DNA of 34,927 bases from Candidatus Cryptobacteroides intestinavium (GCA_017694845.1 JADIMI010000015.1:1-34927), one strand, 5' to 3'; counted from the stretch's first letter, positions 9,739-18,612 are shown. The notes: generated from the letters alone by a model not told the origin. Numbers and translations: made by a program.

Positions 9739-10580
9739 GATACAAAGGAATGAGAAATATCTGTGCGGCAGCCGTATTTATGCTCTGTGCGGTTTCCATA
9801 TATGCGCAGGATACACTGAAGATAGCCGAGATAGAGATATCCGGAGACTCGCTCAAGTTTTCAAATGAATATCTTGATTCGGTGGACGTGCGCAAAAAAA
9901 ATGTGATCAACGACTATACCCTTGTCGGCGTCCAGTACGGGATGGCGCTGAACCAGATGAGCTGGAATCCGAGAATGGAGCAGAAGATGCAGTTCGTCCC
10001 CGTCAATTTCGGTGTAATGTGGACCCGCTACGGAAAAATGTTCGGCTATATGCCGTATTTCGGTATACAGGCAGGACTTTTCTATGCAAGAGAAGGTTAC
10101 AGGCTGGAAGAGGAATATAATGTCGAAGGGGCACAGGAAGTCTTGATGGATGTGGTGGAAGTTCCCGTAATGGCGCATTTTCATTTTGATTTCTGGAAAA
10201 TGAAGCTGATGGCCAATATAGGATTCTATGGCAGCTACAGACTCAATATTCAGAGAATGGGGCCATCTGTCGCTCCGTCTGTCGCCGGCTCTTTCCTTTC
10301 GACAGACAGAAGATTCGACTACGGGCTCAAGGGAGGAGCCGGATTCGGATTCATTTTTGATCCTGTCGAGATACATTTCACCGCTATGTACAAATATGGC
10401 TTCGGGTCGATATACGAACCGAACTATTACAGTGAATATTATTACCGGTTCGCTTCCGTATCCAATTTCATCTTTTCGGTCGGAGTGCATTTCCAGCTCA
10501 CGAAGAGGACAGGCAAGACAAGCCACCAGCTGAGAAAGGAGGCGAAGGAGATATATTTGGAGAAAAGGTATACGGAATGA
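9735..10580 (+). CDS. Outer-membrane beta-barrel protein (PorT-like possible)
   Basis: The 281-residue protein has a cleavable signal peptide (MRYKGMRNICAAAVFMLCAV, cleavage after IYAQ) and then repeated aromatic, glycine-rich strands with alternating hydrophobic residues, such as YGKMFGYMPYFGIQAGLFYA, AHFHFDFWKMKLMANIGFYG and FGFIFDPVEIHFTAMYKYGF. This is typical of an eight- to ten-strand outer-membrane barrel. Size and layout resemble PorT-type barrels of Bacteroidetes, but I see no motif that decides this, so type 9 secretion involvement is only a possibility. The basic C-terminus (KRTGKTSHQLRKEAKEIYLE) is unusual for a barrel end, which normally finishes with an aromatic residue. Both ends overlap neighbouring genes by four bases. 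Confidence 0.72.
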   Translation: MRYKGMRNICAAAVFMLCAVSIYAQDTLKIAEIEISGDSLKFSNEYLDSVDVRKKNVINDYTLVGVQYGMALNQMSWNPRMEQKMQFVPVNFGVMWTRYGKMFGYMPYFGIQAGLFYAREGYRLEEEYNVEGAQEVLMDVVEVPVMAHFHFDFWKMKLMANIGFYGSYRLNIQRMGPSVAPSVAGSFLSTDRRFDYGLKGGAGFGFIFDPVEIHFTAMYKYGFGSIYEPNYYSEYYYRFASVSNFIFSVGVHFQLTKRTGKTSHQLRKEAKEIYLEKRYTE

Positions 10581-11911
10581 ATACAAGAACAGTAAAGGTC
10601 GGCAATGTGCTCATCGGAGGAGGCAGCCCGATAGTCGTCCAGACAATGTGCAACACGCATACGTCTGATGTTGAGTCCACTCTTGCACAGTGCAGGAGAC
10701 TGTCCGCTGCGGGAGCGCAGATAATAAGGCTCACAGTGCCTGGCATATGCGATATCGCTCCGCTCAGGCAGATCCATACACGTCTGAGGGAGGAAGGGAT
10801 AGACACTCCCCTCGTAGCCGACATACATTTTTCATCGGAGACTGCTATCGAGGCTGCAAGGATTGTGGAGAAGGTCAGGATAAATCCCGGCAACTTTCAC
10901 AGAGACCATCAGAAAGCGTGCGAGCAGTTCGCCAGGCTTGTCTCAGTGTGCAAAGAGTACGGGACAGCCATCCGGATAGGACTCAACCACGGCTCTCTCG
11001 GGGAGAGGATCACCACTCTGTACGGCAACACCCCTGCAGCTATGAAAGAAGCTGCAATGGAATGGATCAGAATGTGTGTCGAGAACGATTTCTACAATGT
11101 CGTTGTATCCCTCAAGGCAAGTAACACAATTGTTATGGTCGAGGCCTATCGCCTGCTGGCCAGGGCAATGGAAGAATACGGGACTGTCTTCCCGCTTCAT
11201 CTCGGAGTGACGGAGGCGGGAAACGGAGACTCTGGCAGGATCAAGTCCATCGCCGGCATATCGGCACTCCTGTCAGAAGGTATCGGCGATACGGTCAGGG
11301 TATCTCTGACAGAACCGCCCGAGAACGAGATCCCGGTGGCGCAGTATCTGGCGGACAGGTACGCCCGCAGACTGCATTCATCTATGATATCACTGAAGAC
11401 TGAAGGGAAGAAAGCGGTGGCTGAATATAATGCTCCTTCCAGAGAGCGACTGATGTACGATTTTGCTGCCGACTTCGGGAAAATACTGCTGGACAGAAAG
11501 ATAGATGAAGTGTGCATTGAAGGGTCCTATATGGATGAAAAGGGGAATTCTGTCCGGATCACAGGATCTCCGTTCGCCGAGTATCTTGTGGATGAACTGA
11601 TGCAGGCTTCCAGACGCCGTTTCTACAGACCTGAATATATCGCCTGTCCTGGATGCGGAAGGACGATGTACAATCTTGAAGAGACTTTCAACGAAGTCAA
11701 GAGAAGGACAGCCCACCTGAAAGGAATGGTGATAGCCGTGATGGGATGCATTGTCAACGGGCCCGGAGAAATGGCGGATGCCGACTGGGGCTACGTCGGA
11801 GAAGGCAACCACAAAGTGACGATATATAGAGGCAGGACTCCGGTAGCAATGCACGTTCCAGAGACAGAGGCTATTGACCGTCTTCTGGAACTGATTGAGG
11901 AATCTGCTTGA
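10577..11911 (+). CDS. ispG: 4-hydroxy-3-methylbut-2-enyl diphosphate synthase (IspG)
   Basis: IspG converts methylerythritol cyclodiphosphate to HMBPP, the penultimate step of the MEP isoprenoid pathway, using a 4Fe-4S cluster. In the 444-residue protein the TIM-barrel domain covers about 1-245 (VQTMCNTHTSD, KVRINPGN, RIGLNHGSL, LGVTEAG, GIGDTVRVSL). The cluster domain has C357 and C360 in ACPGCGRT, C391 in MGCIVNGPGE, and E398. The segment between the two is about 100 residues. That is longer than in the E. coli-type two-domain enzyme, and shorter than the large insert I know from Bacteroides, chlamydial and plant enzymes. All key residues are present. Translation overlaps the barrel gene (ATGA), and the 3' end overlaps the convergent CorC-like gene by 41 bases. 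Confidence 0.95.
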   Translation: MNTRTVKVGNVLIGGGSPIVVQTMCNTHTSDVESTLAQCRRLSAAGAQIIRLTVPGICDIAPLRQIHTRLREEGIDTPLVADIHFSSETAIEAARIVEKVRINPGNFHRDHQKACEQFARLVSVCKEYGTAIRIGLNHGSLGERITTLYGNTPAAMKEAAMEWIRMCVENDFYNVVVSLKASNTIVMVEAYRLLARAMEEYGTVFPLHLGVTEAGNGDSGRIKSIAGISALLSEGIGDTVRVSLTEPPENEIPVAQYLADRYARRLHSSMISLKTEGKKAVAEYNAPSRERLMYDFAADFGKILLDRKIDEVCIEGSYMDEKGNSVRITGSPFAEYLVDELMQASRRRFYRPEYIACPGCGRTMYNLEETFNEVKRRTAHLKGMVIAVMGCIVNGPGEMADADWGYVGEGNHKVTIYRGRTPVAMHVPETEAIDRLLELIEESA

Positions 11912-13169
11912 CAATCACCTTGTCAATCCTTGCTCCATCCATATCCACGACCTCGAAGGAGAAGTCGTTCCAGTCCACTTTCTCCCCTGCCACCGGCACG
12001 TGGTCCAGCTCATCGAGGATAAGTCCGGCGACGGTTGTATATTCCGCATCTTCCAGAAGATCATCGTCAAGATCGAAGTGCCGGAGAAAATCGTAGATAG
12101 GACACTGACCGTCAACCAGCCAGCCATCATTGCCCTGGCGGGCCACGATATCCGGTTCCTCTCCGTGATCATTGACATTTCCGACAAGTTCCTCGATTAT
12201 ATCCTTCAATGTTATTATTCCGGTGCAGAGGCCGAATTCATCGCATATGAGAGCCCTGCTGACGTGCCTGCTCTTCATTTCCTCGAGCACCGTATACACG
12301 TTCATATTCTCATGGAAATATACCGGCTCGTGCATCATCTTCTCCAGATTGAAGGAGCCTTTCCCGAGATTGAGGACAAAATCCTTGAGACTCAGCACTC
12401 CTATCACGTGGTCAAGATCACCGTCAGCTACAGGGTACTCCTCGTATAGATTCTCCTCTATAGTCTTGCGGACCTCGCTCTCATCCATCTCTTTCTCGAG
12501 CCATACGATGTCGCTCCTGTGCGTCATTATCGTGCTGACCTTCTGGTCTCCCAGGGTGAAGACATTCTCGACGATATCCTGCTCCATAGGAAGCACCTCG
12601 CCTTCATCCGTACCTTCCTGTATAATGGAGCGGATCTCCTCCTCCGTAACCTTTGTCTCCTGGTTCTGAAGCCTGAGCGCCCTGGATATGAGATGAGTCG
12701 TCCTGGACAGGATCCACACGAACGGTGATGCCACTACCGATATGAACCGCATAGGCCCGGAAACGAACTTGGCCACTTTCTCGGAGGCGCTCATCCCGAT
12801 CTTCTTAGGCACAAGCTCCCCGAAAATCAGTGTAAGGAAGGTGACTATGACAACGATTATTCCCTTTGCCAGAGAATCGGCCGCTCCGACAGACATCCCT
12901 GCCCTCTCAAAGACATCGGCGAACTCCGCTGCTATCCTGTTACCGGAAAAGATACCGGTGAGGATTCCGATAAGCGTGATTCCTATCTGTACGGCTGACA
13001 GGAACTTGTCCGGGTCGGAAGCCAGCTTCAATGCTCTTTTCGCATTGCTGTTGCCCTTGTCGGCGTCAGCCTGAAGATTCGATTTCCTGGCAGAGATCAA
13101 CGCGATCTCGGACATTGCAAAAAATCCGTTCAGAAGAATAAGAAGAAGGATAATAAAAATTTCATCCAT
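11871..13169 (-). CDS. CNNM/CBS/CorC-type membrane transporter-like protein
   Basis: The 432-residue protein has the CNNM (DUF21) membrane domain at about 1-190, starting with the family mark NGFFAMSEIALISARKS and LTLIFGELVPKKIG. A pair of CBS domains follows (about 205-330, with MTHRSDIVWLE and LKDIIEELVGN), then a CorC/HlyC C-terminal domain (about 345-425). Family members are linked to magnesium or cobalt export; the older label hemolysin is misleading. The start lies two bases after the psd stop, so it is the last gene of the rsfS-ftsH-cdsA-psd unit. Its last 41 bases are shared with the 3' end of ispG on the other strand, leaving no room for a terminator between them. Confidence 0.9.
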   Translation of the reverse strand: MDEIFIILLLILLNGFFAMSEIALISARKSNLQADADKGNSNAKRALKLASDPDKFLSAVQIGITLIGILTGIFSGNRIAAEFADVFERAGMSVGAADSLAKGIIVVIVTFLTLIFGELVPKKIGMSASEKVAKFVSGPMRFISVVASPFVWILSRTTHLISRALRLQNQETKVTEEEIRSIIQEGTDEGEVLPMEQDIVENVFTLGDQKVSTIMTHRSDIVWLEKEMDESEVRKTIEENLYEEYPVADGDLDHVIGVLSLKDFVLNLGKGSFNLEKMMHEPVYFHENMNVYTVLEEMKSRHVSRALICDEFGLCTGIITLKDIIEELVGNVNDHGEEPDIVARQGNDGWLVDGQCPIYDFLRHFDLDDDLLEDAEYTTVAGLILDELDHVPVAGEKVDWNDFSFEVVDMDGARIDKVIVKQIPQSVPEDGQ

Positions 13170-13171
13170 AG

Positions 13172-13828
13172 TTATTTCTTTAATTCGGCGATGACAGTCT
13201 CGCAGGCTCTCACCTCATCCCCGATATTTACCTTGATGTCGCTCCCGAGCGGGAGATACATATCTATTCGCGAGCCGAACTTGATTATTCCACATTGTGT
13301 TCCCTTGGTCTCATAGTGCCCGACTTTGGCATAGCAGACAATCCTTCTGGCGAAGGTTCCGGCAAGCTGCTTGAAGAACACTTCCCCGCAGCCGTTCCTG
13401 ACAGCTATCGAGGTGTGCTCGTTCAGTTCCGACGCCTTGGGAAGAAAGGCCAGAAGATATTTCCCGGGGTGATACTTATAATAGGTCACTTCTCCCGATA
13501 TCGGCCAGAAATTCACGTGGACATTGAAGAAATCCATATAGACCGATACCTGGATACATTCGCCTTTAATATATTCCGTTTCGTAGACTTTCTCTATGAT
13601 GACAACTTCTCCATCAGCCACTGATGTCACGACATTCTCTCCTTCCGCCGTCTGCCTTCTCGGGACCCTGAAAAAGAAGAATACGAATATCATAAAGAAT
13701 ATCAGGATGGCGGATATTGGATATGAAATGAACTGATATGCAATAAAATGCAGGCTGAGATATATCAGCAGCCCGCAGAAAAGCCATATCGCGGCTATAG
13801 TTCCAAGACCATCCTTGTGTATAGTCAT
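13172..13828 (-). CDS. psd: Phosphatidylserine decarboxylase (short type)
   Basis: Psd decarboxylates phosphatidylserine to phosphatidylethanolamine. The protein has 218 residues, the short form common in Bacteroidetes. Two membrane segments near the N-terminus (about 10-30 and 36-54) anchor it. The core includes VADGEVVIIEKVYE, the NVHVNFWP segment and the self-cleavage site FGSR, where G185-S186 is the expected processing point that makes the pyruvoyl group. The substrate is supplied by the CDP-diacylglycerol route that starts with CdsA, encoded just upstream; a serine transferase is not in this window. A possible internal promoter lies in the 56-base gap before the start. Confidence 0.93.
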   Translation of the reverse strand: MTIHKDGLGTIAAIWLFCGLLIYLSLHFIAYQFISYPISAILIFFMIFVFFFFRVPRRQTAEGENVVTSVADGEVVIIEKVYETEYIKGECIQVSVYMDFFNVHVNFWPISGEVTYYKYHPGKYLLAFLPKASELNEHTSIAVRNGCGEVFFKQLAGTFARRIVCYAKVGHYETKGTQCGIIKFGSRIDMYLPLGSDIKVNIGDEVRACETVIAELKK

Positions 13829-13849
13829 AAGTTTCTATGATTCAAACTG

Positions 13850-13880
13850 CAAAACTATAAAAAATCTTTGACATAGGAAA
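13850..13880 (-). promoter_or_regulatory. Possible internal promoter before psd
   Basis: On the minus strand TTTC (13880-13877, one mismatch to TTTG) is followed after 19 bases by TAGTTTTG (13857-13850), an exact TAnnTTTG match. It would start transcription about 15 bases before the psd ATG and let psd and the CorC-like gene be expressed apart from ftsH-cdsA. Confidence 0.4.
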
Positions 13881-13884
13881 CAGT

Positions 13885-14715
13885 CTATAACAGCCTGGTC
13901 ATTTCCATAAAGATTATACCCATCGGCAGTGCGGTCAGCGCGCTGTCGAACCTGTCCAGATATCCCCCGTGTCCGGGGATGCTGCTGCCGGAATCCTTTA
14001 CTGAATAGTGTCTTTTCCACTGAGACTCAATAAGGTCCCCGTAGACTCCGGATATATTGATGACCACGCCGATAGCTATGGACTTCACGAGAGAGAGCCC
14101 GAGCAGCCCGGCATAGTGCAGGCCTACGGCCACGAGAATCGCGACTGCGAAGCCGCCCCAGAATCCGATCCAGGACTTCTTTGGGGATATCTCCGGGAAC
14201 AGTTTCTTTCCATATTTCTGTCCCAGGGTGCACCCGAACACATAGGCGCCTACATCAGAGCCCCAGATGATGGCAAAGAAACACAGAAGCAGCATTCCAT
14301 CATAGTTTCCCCTGCTGTCGAACACGGCGAAATTGGTCAGGGCCATAGGTACTGCGATATACAGAATGGCCGTATAAAGGTTGGCGAACTTGCCGAATTC
14401 CGTCTTGTCCTTTACATAGAGAGAGTCTATCATCACGATGAATATCGGTATGATGGACAATATGACCAGCATACCGGGGATATCATAGCTCTTGAACAGG
14501 AATGTGAGCACAAAAAGCGTCACAGCAGCCAGTATCGCCAGCAGCTGTGAAAACCTGTAGGATGACCCCATGGTCATCCTGAAAAACTCGAACATCATCA
14601 TCCCCGTGATCCACAGCATAAGTGCCGCAAAGGAGAACCTGCACCACAGCAGGGCGCCGATCATAATTGCAAGGAATCCTATTCCTGAAAGAGTCCTGAC
14701 GACCAGATTTTTCAT
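13885..14715 (-). CDS. cdsA: Phosphatidate cytidylyltransferase CdsA
   Basis: CdsA makes CDP-diacylglycerol from phosphatidic acid and CTP, the branch point for membrane phospholipids. The 276-residue protein is almost entirely hydrophobic with about eight membrane segments. Near the C-terminus it has the family signature S-Q-W-K-R-x4-K-D-x-G-x3-P-G-H-G-G-x2-D-R-x-D (from about residue 231), with all metal and catalytic residues present. It starts seven bases after the ftsH stop and sits before psd, which acts later in the same pathway, so this is a functional grouping. Confidence 0.95.
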   Translation of the reverse strand: MKNLVVRTLSGIGFLAIMIGALLWCRFSFAALMLWITGMMMFEFFRMTMGSSYRFSQLLAILAAVTLFVLTFLFKSYDIPGMLVILSIIPIFIVMIDSLYVKDKTEFGKFANLYTAILYIAVPMALTNFAVFDSRGNYDGMLLLCFFAIIWGSDVGAYVFGCTLGQKYGKKLFPEISPKKSWIGFWGGFAVAILVAVGLHYAGLLGLSLVKSIAIGVVINISGVYGDLIESQWKRHYSVKDSGSSIPGHGGYLDRFDSALTALPMGIIFMEMTRLL

Positions 14716-14722
14716 AGCCTCA

Positions 14723-16780
14723 TTAATTTTCCTTTCCCGTTTCGGTCACGTCATTGTCCCCGCCTTTTTCCTCGGCCTTCTCATCTGCCTCGGCTTCCTT
14801 ACTGTCCGTGTCATCCATAACGGAAACTTCCGCTCCCCTGCGCGGACCGAGTATCCTTTCCAGGTCATCGGCAAAGATCACTTCCTTCTCGAGAAGAAGA
14901 GCCGCTATCGCCAGGAATCCATCCCTGTTCTCGTCAAGAATCTTCCTTGTCCTGTCATGGATGAACTGTATCAGATCCTTCACCTCGCTGTCGATCATCT
15001 CGGCTGTCTTCTCGCTGTACGGCTTGCCCAGCTCGAAGCCTCTCGACCCGGTAGAGTCATAATAGGATACAGTACCCACCTTGTCACTCATACCGTAATA
15101 AGTCACCATTGCGTAAGCCATCTTGGTGAGCCTTTCCAGATCGTTCAGTGCACCTGTCGACGGCTGTCCGTTGACAATCTCCTCGGCCACCCTGCCGCCT
15201 ATGAGAGAGCACATCTCATCGTACATCTGCTCCCTCGTGACAAGCTGGCGCTCCTCCGGCAGATACCACGCCGCACCGAGAGACTGGCCTCGCGGTACTA
15301 TCGTCACCTTGAACAGAGGGTTGGCATACGGCAGCATCCAGCTTACGGTCGCGTGCCCTGCCTCGTGATGAGCTATAGACTTCTTCTCCTCCGGAGTGAT
15401 GATCTTGTCCTTGCGCTCAAGACCTCCGATGATCCGGTCGACCGCATCCAGGAAATCCTGCCTGTCTATCTCGTTCTTGTCGCGTCTTGCGGCAGTGAGA
15501 GCCGCCTCGTTGCAGACATTGGCTATGTCAGCTCCGGAAAAGCCCGGCGTATGCTTTGCGAGAAAAGTCACATCGAAATCCTTTGCAAGCTTGAGCCCGC
15601 GCAGATGCACATTGAATATCTCCTCCCTTTCCTTCAGGTCAGGAAGATCCACGTGGATCTGACGGTCGAAACGTCCGGCACGAAGAAGAGCCTTGTCAAG
15701 TATGTCCGCCCTGTTTGTAGCAGCAAGGATAATGACTCCGGAATTGGAATCGAAACCGTCCATCTCTGTCAGGAGCTGATTGAGAGTATTCTCCCTCTCA
15801 TCGTTCGAAGAGAATCCACCGTTCTTGCTCCTGGCGCGTCCTACGGCATCTATCTCATCGATGAATACAATGCACGGGGCCTTCTCCTTTGCCTGACGGA
15901 ACAGGTCACGCACCCTCGATGCACCCACACCGACGAACATCTCCACGAAATCAGAACCGGAAATCGAAAAGAACGGGACATTCGCCTCCCCTGCCACAGC
16001 CTTGGCCAGCAGGGTCTTTCCTGTACCCGGAGGCCCTACCAGCAGGGCGCCCTTAGGAATTTTTCCTCCGAGAGCTGTATATTTCTGAGGGTTCTTGAGG
16101 AAATCCACAATCTCCATTATCTCTTCCTTCGCTCCGTAGAGCCCGGCCACATCCTTGAATGTCACCTTGATGCTGTTCTTCTCCGCAAGCTTGCCTGTCG
16201 ACTTGCCGACATTGAATATGCCGCCCGGCCCCCCGGCCCCGCCGCCGATGTTCCTGTTCATTCCGCGGAACATAAAATACCACATCGCGATCAGCAGTAT
16301 AGGGAAAAGCAGCCATTCAAGGACAGTGCTCCACATCTTGCTGTCATTCTCGATTATGACCTTGAACCTGTCGGCTTCCGGCAGGGAATCATTCAGCTGC
16401 GAGAACATCTCCTCGGCATTGAAACTGCTTGACACGAGGAAAAAGAAATGCGGGGATTTTGAAGGCACCGTCCCGCCGAACCTGTCGGCATACTTCTCCA
16501 GTCTGTCAGGACGCATAGTGACCTTCCCTTCGAAATCGTTTCTTATGAAAGTTATCTCCTTGACATCCCCGGCCTCCACCATCTCCTTGACATCTGCCCA
16601 CTCTATTTTCTGAGGATTGGCACCGCCCTGGTTGAAGAACATCCATATAATGCCGAAAATCAGCAGGATATACAACCACGACATATTGAATGTCATCTTG
16701 ATTGTCTTCTTCTCCCTGTTCTCCTTCCTGCCCTTTCCGCTGTCTCCCGAATTATTGCCGTTACGGCTGTTGCTGTCCAT
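14723..16780 (-). CDS. ftsH: ATP-dependent zinc metalloprotease FtsH
   Basis: FtsH is a hexameric membrane-bound AAA protease that degrades damaged or unassembled membrane proteins and some regulators. The 685-residue protein has a charged Ser/Asn-rich N-terminus, membrane segment 1 (about 33-49), a periplasmic part, membrane segment 2 (about 154-171) and a Gly-rich linker. The AAA domain has Walker A GPPGTGKT (249-256), Walker [14 protein letters not shown] and an arginine-finger region (RAGRFDRQ). The protease has the zinc site H472-E473-x-x-H476. An acidic tail ends the protein. The frame is open to 16879, but the ATG at 16780 has AGGG eight bases upstream and avoids overlap with rsfS; 16786 is an alternative. 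Thirteen bases separate it from rsfS. Confidence 0.96.
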   Translation of the reverse strand: MDSNSRNGNNSGDSGKGRKENREKKTIKMTFNMSWLYILLIFGIIWMFFNQGGANPQKIEWADVKEMVEAGDVKEITFIRNDFEGKVTMRPDRLEKYADRFGGTVPSKSPHFFFLVSSSFNAEEMFSQLNDSLPEADRFKVIIENDSKMWSTVLEWLLFPILLIAMWYFMFRGMNRNIGGGAGGPGGIFNVGKSTGKLAEKNSIKVTFKDVAGLYGAKEEIMEIVDFLKNPQKYTALGGKIPKGALLVGPPGTGKTLLAKAVAGEANVPFFSISGSDFVEMFVGVGASRVRDLFRQAKEKAPCIVFIDEIDAVGRARSKNGGFSSNDERENTLNQLLTEMDGFDSNSGVIILAATNRADILDKALLRAGRFDRQIHVDLPDLKEREEIFNVHLRGLKLAKDFDVTFLAKHTPGFSGADIANVCNEAALTAARRDKNEIDRQDFLDAVDRIIGGLERKDKIITPEEKKSIAHHEAGHATVSWMLPYANPLFKVTIVPRGQSLGAAWYLPEERQLVTREQMYDEMCSLIGGRVAEEIVNGQPSTGALNDLERLTKMAYAMVTYYGMSDKVGTVSYYDSTGSRGFELGKPYSEKTAEMIDSEVKDLIQFIHDRTRKILDENRDGFLAIAALLLEKEVIFADDLERILGPRRGAEVSVMDDTDSKEAEADEKAEEKGGDNDVTETGKEN

Positions 16781-16793
16781 TTGCATTTCCCTG

Positions 16794-17144
16794 TTATTCG
16801 TCCTTGAATTCTGTTCTGGCTGCATCTGCCCAGAGGTCTTCCAGCCGGTAGAAAGCCCTGTATTCCGTCTGGAAAACATGCACGACTATGTCTCCGTAAT
16901 CAAGTATTATCCAGATTGCGTTCTCCCTTCCCTGACTGCGGACCACCTTCCTGTGGCACAGCTCGATCATTCTGTCCTCCACATTGTCTGCAATGGCAAG
17001 GACGTTCGTGCCCGAATCAGCGTTGCATACTATGAAATAATCCGATATGGCAGAACCTATCTTCTTCAGGTCAAGCGATACTACACCCTTACCTTTCTTT
17101 TCCAGCATCGCATCAGCAATGACCTTCACTTCATTATTGTCCAT
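16794..17144 (-). CDS. rsfS: Ribosomal silencing factor RsfS
   Basis: RsfS binds ribosomal protein L14 of the large subunit and blocks subunit joining when nutrients are short. The 116-residue protein starts MDNNEVKVIADAMLEKKGKG. It shows the family core SAISDYFIVCNADSGTNVLAIADNVED (in two parts: SAISDYFIVCNADSG and TNVLAIADNVED), then GRENAIWIILDYGDIVVHVF and YRLEDLWADA. Length is typical. An in-frame upstream ATG would add 14 Asn-rich residues and run into the promoter, so 17144 is preferred. It is the first gene of the ftsH-cdsA-psd unit and is divergent from birA, 55 bases apart. Its -7 box overlaps the start region of the birA promoter. Confidence 0.94.
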   Translation of the reverse strand: MDNNEVKVIADAMLEKKGKGVVSLDLKKIGSAISDYFIVCNADSGTNVLAIADNVEDRMIELCHRKVVRSQGRENAIWIILDYGDIVVHVFQTEYRAFYRLEDLWADAARTEFKDE

Positions 17145-17169
17145 CCGTAAATTATTATTGTTATTTTTG
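17137..17169 (+). promoter_or_regulatory. Promoter of birA
   Basis: TTG (17137-17139) is followed after 22 bases by TATTTTTG (17162-17169), an exact TAnnTTTG match. The predicted start is near 17176, inside the opposing rsfS -7 box, giving a leader of about 25 bases. Confidence 0.5.
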
Positions 17170-17175
17170 CGACCG

Positions 17176-17183
17176 CAAATATA
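17176..17183 (-). promoter_or_regulatory. -7 box of the rsfS operon promoter
   Basis: On the minus strand TATATTTG (17183-17176) matches TAnnTTTG and lies 31 bases before the rsfS ATG. It faces the birA -7 box across six bases. Together they form a TTTGCG/CGCAAA palindrome (17166-17179). No clear -33 element is visible. Confidence 0.5.
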
Positions 17184-17199
17184 CACAAAATCCGCACCA

Positions 17200-17973
17200 A
17201 TGAAAAGGGACTACCATATAATATGGCACAGGACAATAGATTCCACGAATTCAGAGGCTGCCAGACATATATCTGACATTGACAATCTGTCAGTCATCGC
17301 CGCTGTCGAGCAGACAGCCGGAAGGGGGCAGAGAGGAAACCGCTGGACTGCGGATGCCGGGGAGAACCTCACCTTCTCCGTTGTAATCCGCCCTGGTTCT
17401 GACGGAATACCTCCGGTCGCGGCTTCCGGACAGTTTGTCATCAGTGAAGTCGCGGCTCTGGCTGTATCAGGATACCTCGAGACAAAGGGTATAGGCTCAA
17501 AGATAAAATGGCCCAATGACATATACTGTTCAGACCGGAAAATATGCGGTATACTTATCGAAAACTGCATCAGTGACGGACTGCTGAAATGGAGCGTAGT
17601 CGGGACAGGGATCAACCTTGCACAGACCGTCTTCCCCTCCGATGTGCCGAATCCGACTTCAGTGAAACTGGAGACGGGTATGGAGTTTCTTCCGGAATCA
17701 GAGCTTCCGATATATCTGGAGAAACTGGATGCGCTTCTTGACATACTTGCCCTTCCGGATGGCGAGGCCATTATAAGAAGAATGTACCTGGAAAGAATGT
17801 ACAGGCGGGGAGAAAGACATCTGTACAGCAGTGCGAAGGATGGACTGTTCTATGCCGAGATCACCGGAATAGCCGCTGACGGCTGTCTGGAAGTGAAGAC
17901 GGATGATGGCAGGACCGGAGAATTCGCCTTCAAGGAGATAAAATATGTGATAGATGAGCGGGTCACCCCCTGA
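17200..17973 (+). CDS. birA: Biotin-protein ligase BirA (enzyme only, no DNA-binding domain)
   Basis: BirA joins biotin to carboxyl-carrier proteins through biotinyl-AMP. The 257-residue protein has the biotin/ATP loop GRGQRGNRW, the KWPND motif with its biotin-contacting residues, and KICGILIEN, followed by a small C-terminal SH3-like domain (about 215-255). The N-terminal winged helix found in repressor-type BirA is absent, so it should not act as the biotin-operon repressor. The frame is open further upstream, but that extension lies antisense to rsfS, and the ATG at 17200 begins the conserved domain. It is divergent from rsfS, and its last 11 bases overlap the convergent rpe gene. Confidence 0.93.
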   Translation: MKRDYHIIWHRTIDSTNSEAARHISDIDNLSVIAAVEQTAGRGQRGNRWTADAGENLTFSVVIRPGSDGIPPVAASGQFVISEVAALAVSGYLETKGIGSKIKWPNDIYCSDRKICGILIENCISDGLLKWSVVGTGINLAQTVFPSDVPNPTSVKLETGMEFLPESELPIYLEKLDALLDILALPDGEAIIRRMYLERMYRRGERHLYSSAKDGLFYAEITGIAADGCLEVKTDDGRTGEFAFKEIKYVIDERVTP

Positions 17974-18604
17974 TGGCACGTATCGCGGCGGCAGGGTCCG
18001 CTGCCCTGAACACTGAACTTCCGGCCACAAGAATGTCTGCACCGGCATCGGCAAGGGCGGAGGCATTGTCCGGAGAGACTCCGCCATCCACTTCTATCGC
18101 ACAGTCCGCCCCCTGGGAGAGGATCTCTTTTTTCAGCCGCTCCACCCTTCCGTATGTGGATTCAATGAATTTCTGACCGCCGAATCCTGCAAAGACAGAC
18201 ATAATGACGATGAAACCGCATTCCCGGATATAAGGGAAGAGCCGGTCCACTTCAATGTCAGGATTGATCGCAAGGCCCGGTTTCATCCCGTTCTCCCTTA
18301 TCAGGCCGAGCACCCCGGATGGATCACCGGCAGCATCAAGGTGAAAGCTGAGCATCTCCACTCCGGCCCTGGCGAAACGTTCTACATATTTTTCAGGATG
18401 GACTATCATCAGATGCGCATCAAGCGGTCTGCTGGCCCTGGAAGCGATTGCTTCCACAACAGGAAATCCATAAGAGATATTAGGGACGAAAGTCCCATCC
18501 ATAATATCCAGATGGAATATGTCTGCATTGGCGTTGACCATATCCACATCCTTTTCCAGATGCAGAAAATCAGCAGACAGCATTGATGGGGCGACCTTCA
18601 CCAT
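17963..18604 (-). CDS. rpe: Ribulose-phosphate 3-epimerase
   Basis: Rpe interconverts ribulose 5-phosphate and xylulose 5-phosphate in the pentose phosphate pathway. The 213-residue TIM barrel starts VKVAPSMLSADFLHL. It has the metal and catalytic residues in HLDIMDG (H31, D33), DAHLMI (H64) and EVDGGVS (D173), and the flexible loop around MSVFAGFGGQKF. In this loop the usual N-P-G is replaced by F-A-G, which is a modest variation. It starts eight bases after pepD and is likely the last gene of that transcript. The 3' end overlaps birA by 11 bases on the other strand. Confidence 0.95.
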   Translation of the reverse strand: MVKVAPSMLSADFLHLEKDVDMVNANADIFHLDIMDGTFVPNISYGFPVVEAIASRASRPLDAHLMIVHPEKYVERFARAGVEMLSFHLDAAGDPSGVLGLIRENGMKPGLAINPDIEVDRLFPYIRECGFIVIMSVFAGFGGQKFIESTYGRVERLKKEILSQGADCAIEVDGGVSPDNASALADAGADILVAGSSVFRAADPAAAIRAIRG

Positions 18605-18612
18605 ATCAGATC

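Noticed and set aside
14570..16432. Long plus-strand frame of 620 codons opposite cdsA and ftsH
   Set aside because: It spans the junction of two real genes on the other strand, and its translation has no recognisable domain.
17047..17199. N-terminal extension of BirA that might supply a DNA-binding domain
   Set aside because: The extension lies antisense to rsfS and across the double promoter, and its translation is not HTH-like.
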